A stretch of 64,000 bases of DNA from NCBI GenBank assembly GCA_015075305.1, contig JABTUS010000001.1, positions 186,001 to 250,000 on the forward strand, in the 5' to 3' direction. The position numbers and the translations under genes are program-made. The DNA comes from Opitutaceae bacterium. Lineage in GTDB: Bacteria; Verrucomicrobiota; Verrucomicrobiia; Opitutales; Opitutaceae. Positions 19,116-27,167 of the stretch are shown piece by piece (the first letter of the stretch is position 1; each line of letters begins with the position of its first letter). Below the pieces are notes generated by a model, which was not told where the DNA came from, made no database searches, and saw only the letters and a list, made by a program, of their open reading frames with translations.

Positions 19116-19397
19116 GTTCCTGTGGGCGGATTGGAGTGAGAGGAGTGAAGAGTGAAAGGCGAAGGTGTCGAACCGAATGGGGACACGGTATCCATGCGTG
19201 CGCGAAAAATGGAATGAAGCGCAATCGGAGGTTGGCAGACCTCTTCAGTGCCTCAGCAGACCCAAATTTCCGAATTCCGTGCCTTTCACGCAATATGTGG
19301 ATCCTCGACAGCACATCCCGAGTCGGGTTCGACAAGTGCAAATGAGCCGCTGCCAAATGATTCGCGACCGCGATCGCAGGCCCAAACGCCAATGCGA

Positions 19398-19652
19398 CTA
19401 CCCGTGAGTTTCGCTCTTCAATTCGTCACCCGGAACCGGTGGTACATCCGGTACTCTGGACAGCACTTCGTCCACCTGTTGCCAGTCAACCCGGCTGGCG
19501 CGCAAGCCAATACGCTCGCGAGCAGACCATGCCGACACCTGCGCTGCGAGCGCGATGGCGACGATCTGATCCACCGGCACGAGTTCTTTCTTCGCGAGCT
19601 CATGTACCTGCTGGAGCAGCAAGTCGGGTACTTTGGCTTCAAGAGTGCTCAT
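19398..19652 (-). CDS. Putative antitoxin of PIN-toxin pair
   Basis: 84 residues starting STLEAKVPDLLLQQVHELAKKE, i.e. a short ribbon then helices (about 8-40) rich in A/V, which resembles small CopG/ribbon-helix-helix-like antitoxins or the partners of COG1569 PIN proteins. The second half is Pro/Asp-rich. Its ATG overlaps the stop of the PIN-domain gene by 4 bases (ATGA), so the two are translationally coupled. No confident family call is possible from sequence alone. Confidence 0.6.
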   Translation of the reverse strand: MSTLEAKVPDLLLQQVHELAKKELVPVDQIVAIALAAQVSAWSARERIGLRASRVDWQQVDEVLSRVPDVPPVPGDELKSETHG

Positions 19653-20080
19653 GATTCGGGCTGCAACTTTAACATGCTGAGGAATTCCGCCGGTTTCAAG
19701 GCCCGAACCCCAAGCGCTTCCGATGGCAGAAGATGCCGCGTATTGAAGCTGACGAGCAGCAGTGCTCCGGATTCATGTGCCAGTTGGACCAATGGTTCAT
19801 CGTCCGCATCCGGAAGGACGGGCGTCCAACCCGGTGTAAGCGGCCACTCCTCGCCGCGCGCGCAAACAAAATTCAAGATACTGTCAACGTCCGCACTTGA
19901 AAGCCTCAACTCGTCGTCGCGCCTCAACAATTCCTCGTACTCGTACAGCAAATGATTGCTCAACATCGTTGTCCACTCTCCGCGCCGTAACCGCTGAAGC
20001 AGCTCGAAAGAAGCGCCCCGCCGAGAGCGGAAAGCCGCAACCAGCACATTCGTGTCCATAACCGCTCGAAGGCCATTCAT
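19649..20080 (-). CDS. Putative toxin: PIN-domain (PIN_3/COG1569-type) RNase
   Basis: 143 residues from the ATG at 20080 (a TTG at 20107 would add nine residues). PIN acidic residues are visible: RAVMDTNVLVAAF (first Asp, near residue 8), YEYEELL (Glu), LPDADDEPLVQLA (third acidic pair), then LVSFNTRHLLPSEALGVRALKPAEFL, the typical PIN_3 ending. Such proteins are Mg-dependent RNases of VapBC-like toxin-antitoxin pairs. Here the toxin precedes the antitoxin, opposite to classical vapBC. That order is seen for part of the COG1569 family. Confidence 0.78.
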   Translation of the reverse strand: MNGLRAVMDTNVLVAAFRSRRGASFELLQRLRRGEWTTMLSNHLLYEYEELLRRDDELRLSSADVDSILNFVCARGEEWPLTPGWTPVLPDADDEPLVQLAHESGALLLVSFNTRHLLPSEALGVRALKPAEFLSMLKLQPES

Positions 20081-20267
20081 CGATGGTAATTCAATCCCCA
20101 ATGGCAATGGATGTACAAGTCATGCGCCTGACAAGACAGTTCGCAGGTTGCGCAATCTCCACAATCGCTGGGTCTCACCTTCCCACCCGACCCAAGACTC
20201 GGGGCACGCTTTGTCGTAACCATAGATCGCGCATTGCGAAACGCCGTCGGAAGAGTCTCGCCTAGAG

Positions 20268-20855
20268 CTACAGCGGCGACTCGTCGTACTTCTGCTGAAA
20301 GATCCGCAGGCTTGGCCAGTGAAGCGCGGTCAACTGGCCGCCATAGGCGGCACCAGTGTCGATGCAGGCATAGGAGTCGGTTACGACGGGCTCCAATTGC
20401 TGGGTATGCCCAAAAACCCGGAACCAGCCATCGTCCGGAAAACAGAAGTCCCGCGACCAGAGCGCTGAAAACCGATCCTTCTTCGCCACCAGTCCGTGTC
20501 CCGTGTGCGATACCAGGAGGCGTCCAAACGTCAGATAGAAGGGCAGCTCTTCAAACCAGGAGATGACCGTCTCCGGTATGGCGCCACCCCACGATCGCAG
20601 CGTCTCCTCACCTCCATTGCTCATCCAGTCGAAACGCGCCATTGCCGATTTCGTCTTTACGAACTCCAGCATGAGATCGTCGTGATTTCCGAGGACGGTC
20701 GGCACTCCTTCTTGCATGGCGAACTCAACCACCTCCCGGGAGGAAGGTCCGCGATCCATCAGGTCGCCAGCCAGGACGATGGGCTCGTCCGGGCATTTCC
20801 TGAGCAACCGCATCAGAGTGCGATGGCAGCCGTGAATGTCGGATATGATGAGCAT
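20268..20855 (-). CDS. Metallophosphatase (PrpE/Ser-Thr phosphatase-like)
   Basis: 195 residues from the ATG at 20855. A much longer frame opens upstream but its extension is the antisense-like shadow of the neighbouring methyltransferase gene. Calcineurin-type motifs are complete: ISDIHGCHRTL, AGDLMDRGPSS, VLGNHDD, a late LLVSHTGHG and VFGHTQQLEPVV. This is the layout of small diadenosine-tetraphosphatase/protein phosphatases. Substrate not decided. The methyltransferase gene lies 64 bases upstream on the same strand. Confidence 0.85.
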   Translation of the reverse strand: MLIISDIHGCHRTLMRLLRKCPDEPIVLAGDLMDRGPSSREVVEFAMQEGVPTVLGNHDDLMLEFVKTKSAMARFDWMSNGGEETLRSWGGAIPETVISWFEELPFYLTFGRLLVSHTGHGLVAKKDRFSALWSRDFCFPDDGWFRVFGHTQQLEPVVTDSYACIDTGAAYGGQLTALHWPSLRIFQQKYDESPL

Positions 20856-20919
20856 GACGCCAACGCCAGGCTCGCACAGCGCCCCGTCGTTGGCAACCCG
20901 CTGCCAGTGGGTCCGCGCT

Positions 20920-21504
20920 CTAACGGCGAAGGGTCCACTCCTGCCAGCGTTCAAATCCGGCCTGAAGGGCAATGGACTCTTCGGGCGGGATTTCACGATC
21001 CACCCGGAGTTCGAACGCCGAAAAAAGGGAGGCTGCGCACTCCCTGGGCAAGGGGAAAGGCGGCCCGTCAGGATCGATTCCGTAGTAGAAAAAGCCCGCA
21101 AGCGTCCCGCCCGGACGCAGCAGTTTGGCCATCCGGGCTGCGTAGTCAGGCCAGCGTTCAGGTGACAATGCACACAGAAACGCCCGTTCATAGATGAGAT
21201 CGAAAGACCCTCCAAGATCGTCAGCGAAGAAGTCGGCCTGACGAACCAACGCACCCAGTGCACCCAGCTTCGATCGCGCACCGGCGACGGCAGCGGGCGA
21301 AAAATCGATCGCCAGGGGCGTCCATCCGGCTTCATGGAATGCCCTGACCTCGTGCCCCATGCCACAGCCGGGCAGAAGAACCGTGCCCCTTTCCCCTCCC
21401 CGCTTCAGGAAGACTGTTAGACCGGGAGGCACTCCCTTCAGATCCCAAGGCGTCTGACCAGAAACATAGCGACTTTCCCAAAATTCCAGATCCGAGCTAT
21501 CCAT
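20920..21504 (-). CDS. TPMT-family SAM-dependent methyltransferase
   Basis: 194 residues. It begins with LEFWESRYVSGQTPWDL, the thiopurine S-methyltransferase (TPMT) family signature of a W-containing N-terminus, followed by the SAM motif VLLPGCGMGHEV (about 42-53), AIDFSPAAVAGA and DLIYERAFLCALSPERWPDYA. Bacterial members methylate thiols, halides or metalloids such as tellurite/selenite; the acceptor cannot be read here. Probably co-transcribed with the metallophosphatase downstream. Confidence 0.85.
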   Translation of the reverse strand: MDSSDLEFWESRYVSGQTPWDLKGVPPGLTVFLKRGGERGTVLLPGCGMGHEVRAFHEAGWTPLAIDFSPAAVAGARSKLGALGALVRQADFFADDLGGSFDLIYERAFLCALSPERWPDYAARMAKLLRPGGTLAGFFYYGIDPDGPPFPLPRECAASLFSAFELRVDREIPPEESIALQAGFERWQEWTLRR

Positions 21505-21648
21505 GCCTTCACGCTATCCTCAGCCTCCGATCACGCCAGAACTTCCTTCGGGCGAACGCCCAATGTGGTTGCGCACCGCGAAAGGGACAGACTACCTCTA
21601 TCCCGCAGCCTCCCGCCGGCGACAATCCGATTCCCAGTCCGCAACATC

Positions 21649-22776
21649 ATGAAACAATTTGCATATTCGCGCAGCCGATTCAGCCGGTTTCTATGGGTCC
21701 TTCCCACGTTTGTCCTGCTGTTTGGCGCACCTGCCGCTTCTGCTGTCTCCCACCTGAAAACCCGAAACGTCATCCTTATCAACAGCGACGGTCTGCGATG
21801 GCAGGAAGTGTTCTCCGGCGCAGATTCAGCTCTCATTCCGAAACCGCCAGTTGGCATCGCGACCAGCAGGCTTTACCTGCGCGATACACCTGAAGCCCGG
21901 CGCGAAATTCTGATGCCCTTTTTCTGGAATGTCATCGCTAAGCAGGGACAGCTCTACGGCAACCGAACCAAGGGAAGCACGGTCGAGGTGACCAACAACC
22001 AGTGGTTTTCCTATCCGGGTCGAAACGAATATCTAACCGGATTCGACGATCCACGAATCACCAGCAATTCAAAGATACCGAATTCGAATGTGACCGTGCT
22101 GGAGTGGCTGCACCACAAACCTGCCTTTCAAGGCTCCGTGGCCGCATTCAGCGCCTGGGACGTCGTGCCTTTCATCATCAATCGCGATCGTTGCGGCTTT
22201 CCGGTGATGGGCGGCTGGGAGGAGGTTCCCAAACAGATGCACGGTCCGCGCATGGAGTTGTTGAATCAATTGATTCGGGACACGACCCCCGCGAACGACG
22301 CCGAGCTTTACGATTCATTCCTCTACCAGGCCGCGCATGAATATCTTGTCACCAAGCATCCCCGCGTCATGTACATCGACTTTCTGGAAACCGACCATTG
22401 GGGACACGCCGGACGCTACGATCTCTTGCTTCGGGCCGCGCACGAATTTGATGACTACGTGCGACGGATCTGGGAGACGGTTCAGTCCTCGAGACAGTAT
22501 CGAAACAAGACCACGCTGATCCTGGTCACCGACCATGGACGCGGAAATGCCCCCGATGAATGGAAAAGCCATGGGCGAAAGATCGAGGGCGCGCAGTACA
22601 TTTGGATGGGTTTCCTCGGTCCCGACACCCCGCCACTCGGGGAGCGAAGCAACTGCCAGACCCTCACACAGAGCCAGGTGGCGGCGACACTGACGGCGTA
22701 TCTGGGAGAGGACTACAATCAATCCGAACCCCGCGCGGCACTGCCCGTGGCGGAGGCACTGCCATCATCCAGATAG
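21649..22776 (+). CDS. Secreted alkaline-phosphatase-superfamily protein (phosphodiesterase/phosphopentomutase-like)
   Basis: 375 residues from the ATG at 21649, giving a signal peptide (hydrophobic about 14-32, ending ASA). The alkaline phosphatase superfamily metal sites are visible: RNVILINSDGLRWQEVFSG at the N-terminus (metal Asp), YIDFLETDHWGHAGRYD (Asp/His) and LILVTDHGRGN (Asp-His). The nucleophile region is near KGSTVEVTNNQWFSYPG, with Thr/Ser candidates. Members cleave phosphate or sulfate esters and diesters. It is a lone gene, convergent with the PfkB kinase. Confidence 0.75.
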   Translation: MKQFAYSRSRFSRFLWVLPTFVLLFGAPAASAVSHLKTRNVILINSDGLRWQEVFSGADSALIPKPPVGIATSRLYLRDTPEARREILMPFFWNVIAKQGQLYGNRTKGSTVEVTNNQWFSYPGRNEYLTGFDDPRITSNSKIPNSNVTVLEWLHHKPAFQGSVAAFSAWDVVPFIINRDRCGFPVMGGWEEVPKQMHGPRMELLNQLIRDTTPANDAELYDSFLYQAAHEYLVTKHPRVMYIDFLETDHWGHAGRYDLLLRAAHEFDDYVRRIWETVQSSRQYRNKTTLILVTDHGRGNAPDEWKSHGRKIEGAQYIWMGFLGPDTPPLGERSNCQTLTQSQVAATLTAYLGEDYNQSEPRAALPVAEALPSSR

Positions 22777-22822
22777 CGGCGAAGCGTGACGCATCCCGCG
22801 CATGGGAAGAGGCGTTGGCGCC

Positions 22823-23836
22823 TCAATTCGGAAGGCTCCTGAAACCCAGGCGTCTTCCCAGATCCAGGCATTCCGCGGCGGGCTTCACTCCAGTCGAACA
22901 AGTGGCGTGCGTGAGCGACGCTGCCGCGGCACAAACGCCGAGACGCAGGCATTCCTCCATCGGCCAGTCGTCATGCAGACCCAGGAGAACTCCGGCCGCA
23001 AGCGCATCGCCAGCTCCGGCAGCCCCTGCGATCGCCGCCGGCTCCATGAGCACGCTCGGCTGCCAGATCGCAGCCCCTCCCGCCTGCGATGCATGCACGG
23101 CCTCGGGAAAATGGATCACCACCCAGGATCGCACGCCCATCTCCAGGATCCTCCGCGCAGCAAGCGCAACCGCCGCCGCGTCGATCCGCCCCTCGCGCCG
23201 CAGGCTGATCCCGGTCAGCTTCTCAGTCTCGAAGTCGTTGGCAAACAGCACATCGACATGCGGAAGCGATGGCAGGACCACGGTTTGAAAACGATCGCTG
23301 TCCTCACTGACGCAGTCGACCGAAGTCCTGAGTCCCGCGGCCCTGGCCGCTTTCAGGAGCAGCCCGGCACGGGATTCACCGGCCATGACGAGATCCAGAC
23401 GATCGAGCAGCAAGAGGTACCCAAGATGAAACAGCTTCGCGTTCGTCGCCGCCAGATCAACATGCTCAATGTCGAACAGCGCGTTGGCTCCGGATTGATG
23501 GAAAAAAGTGCGCCGCCCGGTATCACGAACCGTCATCACATCCGTGTAGCTGGTGGCCGCGGTCCGGGTCGGGCGCACCTGCTTCATGTCAATGCCCCGC
23601 GCCCGGCAATCCGCGATTATGGTGCGCCCATCCTCATCGTCTCCGACCAGCCCTGCACCATGCAGCGGAAACGAGGCTCCCAAAATCGCCAGATCGACCA
23701 GAATGTTGTAAGGCGATCCACCATTGCCCGCAGACTGTCCCGAGATCGTGGCCAGCGTGTCCTGCGCGGGCCAATGATCGATGATCTTGACGTGATCCAG
23801 GATCCAGTTTCCAGCCGCCAGAATGCCGTTGCGCAT
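22823..23836 (-). CDS. PfkB-family carbohydrate kinase
   Basis: 337 residues from the ATG at 23836, two bases after the stop of the oxidoreductase gene upstream; the frame extends further but into the neighbour. PfkB features: ILAAGNWILDHVKI at the start, NGGSPYNILVDLAILG (sugar contact, 'GG..N.a..la.lG'), GLVGDDEDGR, and the anion-hole/catalytic signature GAAGAGDALAAGVLLGL near residue 280 with the base Asp. It phosphorylates a sugar or nucleoside. Coupling to the Gfo/Idh oxidoreductase and the upstream DeoR regulator suggests a small sugar-catabolic unit. The C-terminal 'AAASLTHATCSTGVKPAAECLDLG' pattern is like ribokinase/KDG-kinase relatives in Verrucomicrobiota. Confidence 0.84.
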   Translation of the reverse strand: MRNGILAAGNWILDHVKIIDHWPAQDTLATISGQSAGNGGSPYNILVDLAILGASFPLHGAGLVGDDEDGRTIIADCRARGIDMKQVRPTRTAATSYTDVMTVRDTGRRTFFHQSGANALFDIEHVDLAATNAKLFHLGYLLLLDRLDLVMAGESRAGLLLKAARAAGLRTSVDCVSEDSDRFQTVVLPSLPHVDVLFANDFETEKLTGISLRREGRIDAAAVALAARRILEMGVRSWVVIHFPEAVHASQAGGAAIWQPSVLMEPAAIAGAAGAGDALAAGVLLGLHDDWPMEECLRLGVCAAAASLTHATCSTGVKPAAECLDLGRRLGFRSLPN

Positions 23837-23838
23837 GG

Positions 23839-24975
23839 CTATCGAAGGGAGACAACCCGCTGTTCGCGATGCGAGACCAGGGCCGCGGCCCACCACTCGT
23901 GCGAAGCCACGGCCTCATCCGGCGTGGCGCAGGCAAAACGACCCTCAAGCACCCCCGCCCGCTCCGCCAGGAACGCGGCCCACATCTGCATGAGAACATC
24001 CGGAAAGCCAGGCTCGAATATGGAGCCCGTGATCGTCTTGAACGGTGTGCCGAAACCAAGGTCAGTCTTTTCCCACCACTGCTCCTTGTCGCGCCGATAG
24101 GTCCAGAGCGTCTTGGGCTCCTTGGTTGAATAGCGGACACCGCGATCGGTCCCCAGGATCTCCAGGTACCAGGTGTTGGTTTCAGTCGGCGCCATGCGCT
24201 TCATTTCCAGCGAAATCGGAACGGACTCACCGCCGATTCTGCAGTTTCCATGAAGCGTGGCGTTGTCCCACGTGTCGCAGGCAGCGATGCCGCCCCTGCC
24301 ATCGGGACGCGTGGTGTAGATCTTCTGCAGCTGCGCGTAGAGTGACACGGGACTCCATCCGAGCCGCAGGAGCAGGTGCGCGACATGCATGCCGAGGTCG
24401 CCCATGACGCCGATCTCGCCGCAAAACTGTGTCTGCCGCTTCCAATTGATCGGCTTGGCGGGATCGAGGTCGCTCGAATGCAGGAAACCCGCCTTGACGG
24501 TGATGATCCGGCCCAGCGCACCTGAGCTGGCGAGCTGATACACCCGCTGCACGCCCGGCATGAAGGGGAACTCGCTCGACACACGCACAAAGCGGCCGAG
24601 CCGAGCCGCCTCGTCGCGCACGCGCCGCGCCGCCGCGAGGTCGATGCCAAAGGGCTTCTCCGCGAGCAGGTCCTTGCCCGCGCGCAGGACGTCGAGGTAG
24701 ATCGATTCGTGCAGGTGGTGGGGGACGGCGACATAGACCACGTCGACCTCCTTGGACGCGAGCAGTTCGCGATGGTCGTGGGTCAGCAGCCGCACCGTCG
24801 GAACCTGCCGAAACCAGTCCAGCAGTTTTGGCTGAAGATCGCAGACGGCGCTCAGCTCGGCTCGCACGGGAACGCCATCGAGCACAAACCAGCGCGCAAA
24901 CGCCGAAGCTGCTTCGCGGCCCATGAGGCCGCCGCCAATGATGCCAATGCGTACGGGAGGAGTTTCAGGATTCAT
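23839..24975 (-). CDS. Gfo/Idh/MocA-family oxidoreductase
   Basis: 378 residues. N-terminal Rossmann fold VRIGIIGGGLMGREAASAF; EKPFGIDLAAARRV with the conserved Lys; C-terminal alpha/beta substrate domain with VMGDLGMHVAHLLLRLGW (His as family catalytic residue). There is no signal peptide, so the enzyme is cytoplasmic and uses NAD(P)(H). The reaction (sugar or inositol oxidation) cannot be read. It is directly followed by the PfkB kinase and preceded by DeoR (76 bases). Confidence 0.88.
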   Translation of the reverse strand: MNPETPPVRIGIIGGGLMGREAASAFARWFVLDGVPVRAELSAVCDLQPKLLDWFRQVPTVRLLTHDHRELLASKEVDVVYVAVPHHLHESIYLDVLRAGKDLLAEKPFGIDLAAARRVRDEAARLGRFVRVSSEFPFMPGVQRVYQLASSGALGRIITVKAGFLHSSDLDPAKPINWKRQTQFCGEIGVMGDLGMHVAHLLLRLGWSPVSLYAQLQKIYTTRPDGRGGIAACDTWDNATLHGNCRIGGESVPISLEMKRMAPTETNTWYLEILGTDRGVRYSTKEPKTLWTYRRDKEQWWEKTDLGFGTPFKTITGSIFEPGFPDVLMQMWAAFLAERAGVLEGRFACATPDEAVASHEWWAAALVSHREQRVVSLR

Positions 24976-25051
24976 GAATGAAAGAGGATTCTTGGATGAC
25001 GGGAGCCCCCGCGGTTTTCATCCGCGGTTTGTTGAAAGCATGCCGGATGCC

Positions 25052-25819
25052 TCATCGAATGGTCGCGACCTGAACCTTCACGCCGGCCAGACGGAGTCGG
25101 GCCCTTTCCGTCCTTCCCAGGCGATCGTCGGTGACAAGGCGGTGGAATCGTTTCCACGGAGCAATGAGTACGGCGGCGGATTGATTCCATTTTTCCACAT
25201 GAGCGACGAGAATGCGGAGTCTTGATCGAGCGCAGGCCATCTGCTTCACGGCCGCCTCCGAAAGCTCGGTGGTGAAGGCCCCGTCCTCAGGATCCAGCCC
25301 CGAGGCTCCGATCACGGCGGCGTCGAAGCGAAAGGCCTTCAGCCAGTCCAGCGCAAGTCCTCCAACCAGCGCGAGACTGACGGACCTTATCTCGCCACCG
25401 ATCCCGATCACCCGCGCCTTTGCCTCCCCTCCAAGGGCCAGCAGGGGAATCGAGTTGGTCACGATGGTGAGTTCGCTCCGCTCGATGACGCGGCGCCCGA
25501 CCTCCAGGCACGTTGTCCCCGAATCAATGAACACGTGGCCCCGGACCGGAAGATCCGCGGCGGCCAGGCGTGCGATCGCGGTTTTTGCCTCAACCGCGTC
25601 CACCGCCCTGTGGCCAAATTCAGTTTCGGGCTTCTGGAAGTCGACCCTGAGCGCCCCGCCGTGGGCGCGCACGATCTTTCCCGTCTCCTCCAGCAGGCGC
25701 AGGTCGCGGCGGATGGTAATCTCCGACGCGTCAAAATGCCGCGCGAGCTCACCGACGGTGAGCCGGTGTTTCTGCTGAAGCAGCGCTTCGATCGCACCCA
25801 GGCGTTCCTGCACGAACAT
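25052..25819 (-). CDS. DeoR-family transcriptional regulator
   Basis: 255 residues. N-terminal winged helix: RLGAIEALLQQKHRLTVGELARHFDASEITIRRDLRLLEETGKIVRAHGGA, the DeoR signature. C-terminal sugar-phosphate sensor domain (DeoRC) with FIDSGTTCLEVGRRV, VTNSIPLLALG and GASGLDPEDGAFTTELSEAAVKQ. Such repressors respond to a phosphorylated sugar. It sits upstream of the oxidoreductase-kinase pair on the same strand and is the likely regulator. A palindrome lies directly upstream. Confidence 0.92.
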   Translation of the reverse strand: MFVQERLGAIEALLQQKHRLTVGELARHFDASEITIRRDLRLLEETGKIVRAHGGALRVDFQKPETEFGHRAVDAVEAKTAIARLAAADLPVRGHVFIDSGTTCLEVGRRVIERSELTIVTNSIPLLALGGEAKARVIGIGGEIRSVSLALVGGLALDWLKAFRFDAAVIGASGLDPEDGAFTTELSEAAVKQMACARSRLRILVAHVEKWNQSAAVLIAPWKRFHRLVTDDRLGRTERARLRLAGVKVQVATIR

Positions 25820-25862
25820 GAGCCATTCGGAAACACCCCCCGCCCGACAGGCAAGCCAAAAA

Positions 25863-25896
25863 GATCACTTACGATCGTAATCGACCATATGTGATC
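25863..25896. promoter_or_regulatory. Nested palindrome upstream of deoR-type gene (candidate operator)
   Basis: A perfect 12-bp palindrome TTACGATCGTAA (25869-25880) lies inside a wider pair GATCAC (25863-25868) / GTGATC (25891-25896). It is about 45 bases upstream of the DeoR start codon and just past the stop of the GntR/LacI-type gene. This is where an autoregulatory operator is expected. Confidence 0.5.
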
Positions 25897-25902
25897 ACCC
25901 AT

Positions 25903-27036
25903 TCAGGCGATCGCATGCCTCTGCCGGGCCAAAGATCGAATCGCGCGGACGCTGCTCCGGAAGGGGACAATGATCGGCGAGCAGGGCTCCCCCCCGAACT
26001 GTCGTTCGATCTGGGAGAAAAGGGCGGCGGCAATCTCCTCCGTGCTGCTGTACAGGTAGGAGACCTCCAGCGGGCAGAGAAAATTGATCTCCGCGTGCTT
26101 GTGCACCACGAGCTTCAGTTCACGGGGGACATCCACGCGCTCCTCGAGCACCGACAGGACCAGGCCGGTGACGCTCGTGTCCGGAAACACCACCAGACCT
26201 TCGGGTCGCTGCGGCTGCCTCCAGATTTCCCTGAATTTCCTGTATCCGAACTCCTCCTGTGACTCATCCCGAACAAACCCGTGCGCCGTCCGGATCCATT
26301 CACTTCGGACCTCGATGCCCTCGGCCCTGCAAAGCGCCGAGAACCGGTGGTAGAAGTCACTGCCGGCGGCCGCCTTCTTTCGTTCGGGCTCAACAATTGA
26401 GATGATGCCCGCGGATTTGCAGCCCTGCTTCCTGAGGAGGGTCACTGACGCGGCTGCAAACTGGTCAAAGTCGAGCTGAACGCGGTTCGCCACCGGAGCC
26501 CTGGTGAAATACGAGCACAGGGCTGGAAGCGGCTGCAGCCAGCTGACGACCTCGCCGGGCACGTCGGTCGCGATGATCGCCTGGATCTCCCGGCGCTCCG
26601 CCGCGGCGGCCAGCTCAGGCCAGACCTCGCCGCGCCGCTTGTCACCGCGAGGATCGAACCAGACCCGGACGCTTATGCCGCGCGACTCTAGCAGACTCGC
26701 CAGCTCGACGTGCACCGCACGCTTGAAGGCATTGGCCTGGTTCTGCCAGATGTTGGAATCGTAGTAGATTCCGACGGTCGAAAGGCGCGAGCTGCGCCGG
26801 CTCACAAACGTCCCTATCTTTGGCTGCCGGGTCAGCAGCCCCTCCTTCACCAGCGGAGCCAGTGCGGCGTGAATCGTCGCGGGATGAGTCCGCCATTTTT
26901 CCGCGAGTTCCATCGAGGAGGGCAGCTTTGTCCCCGGCTTGAGATCGCCATTGATGATGAGATCGCGTATCTGCTCGCCGATCTGCCGGTAGACAACCCG
27001 TGGACGGTCGATTTTCAGCTTCAAAGGATCAGCCAT
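25903..27036 (-). CDS. GntR-type winged-helix / LacI-type sensor regulator
   Basis: 377 residues. The N-terminal GntR winged helix (about 13-80) has YRQIGEQIRDLIINGDLKPGTKLPSSMELAEKWRTHPATIHAALAPLVKEGLL. The remainder (about 95-370) is a periplasmic-binding-protein-like sensor of LacI/GalR type with IIATDVPGEV, GLVVFPDTSVTGLVLSVLEERVDVP and a dimer-type end. This hybrid (GntR head, LacI body) is frequent in Verrucomicrobiota and Planctomycetota polysaccharide loci. The neighbouring genes and a perfect inverted repeat near its start suggest control of the catabolic island. Confidence 0.87.
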   Translation of the reverse strand: MADPLKLKIDRPRVVYRQIGEQIRDLIINGDLKPGTKLPSSMELAEKWRTHPATIHAALAPLVKEGLLTRQPKIGTFVSRRSSRLSTVGIYYDSNIWQNQANAFKRAVHVELASLLESRGISVRVWFDPRGDKRRGEVWPELAAAAERREIQAIIATDVPGEVVSWLQPLPALCSYFTRAPVANRVQLDFDQFAAASVTLLRKQGCKSAGIISIVEPERKKAAAGSDFYHRFSALCRAEGIEVRSEWIRTAHGFVRDESQEEFGYRKFREIWRQPQRPEGLVVFPDTSVTGLVLSVLEERVDVPRELKLVVHKHAEINFLCPLEVSYLYSSTEEIAAALFSQIERQFGGEPCSPIIVPFRSSVRAIRSLARQRHAIA

Positions 27037-27049
27037 ATGTACTTGAGCT

Positions 27050-27068
27050 GAATAAAATGATTTTATTC
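27050..27068. promoter_or_regulatory. Perfect inverted repeat just upstream of GntR/LacI regulator
   Basis: GAATAAAA-TGA-TTTTATTC, 8-bp arms with a 3-base centre, ends 13 bases before the start codon at 27036. GntR-type proteins bind short AT-rich palindromes, so this is a good candidate autoregulatory operator overlapping the leader. Confidence 0.55.
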
Positions 27069-27167
27069 ATGTCCGTCAATCAGGGGCATGGAGGCTCCGG
27101 TCCGGTCCGCCAGTCGCCGGTTCACACCACCGTCAGCATGCGCGGAGAGACTCTGGGGCTGCAGCGA

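Noticed and set aside
20856-21365. N-terminal extension of the metallophosphatase frame
   Set aside because: The extension overlaps the TPMT-family gene in another frame and has no phosphatase motifs; the real start is the ATG at 20855.
22809-22824. Small hairpin GAGGCG/CGCCTC as a terminator between the convergent genes
   Set aside because: It overlaps the end of the PfkB coding region and has no T-run.
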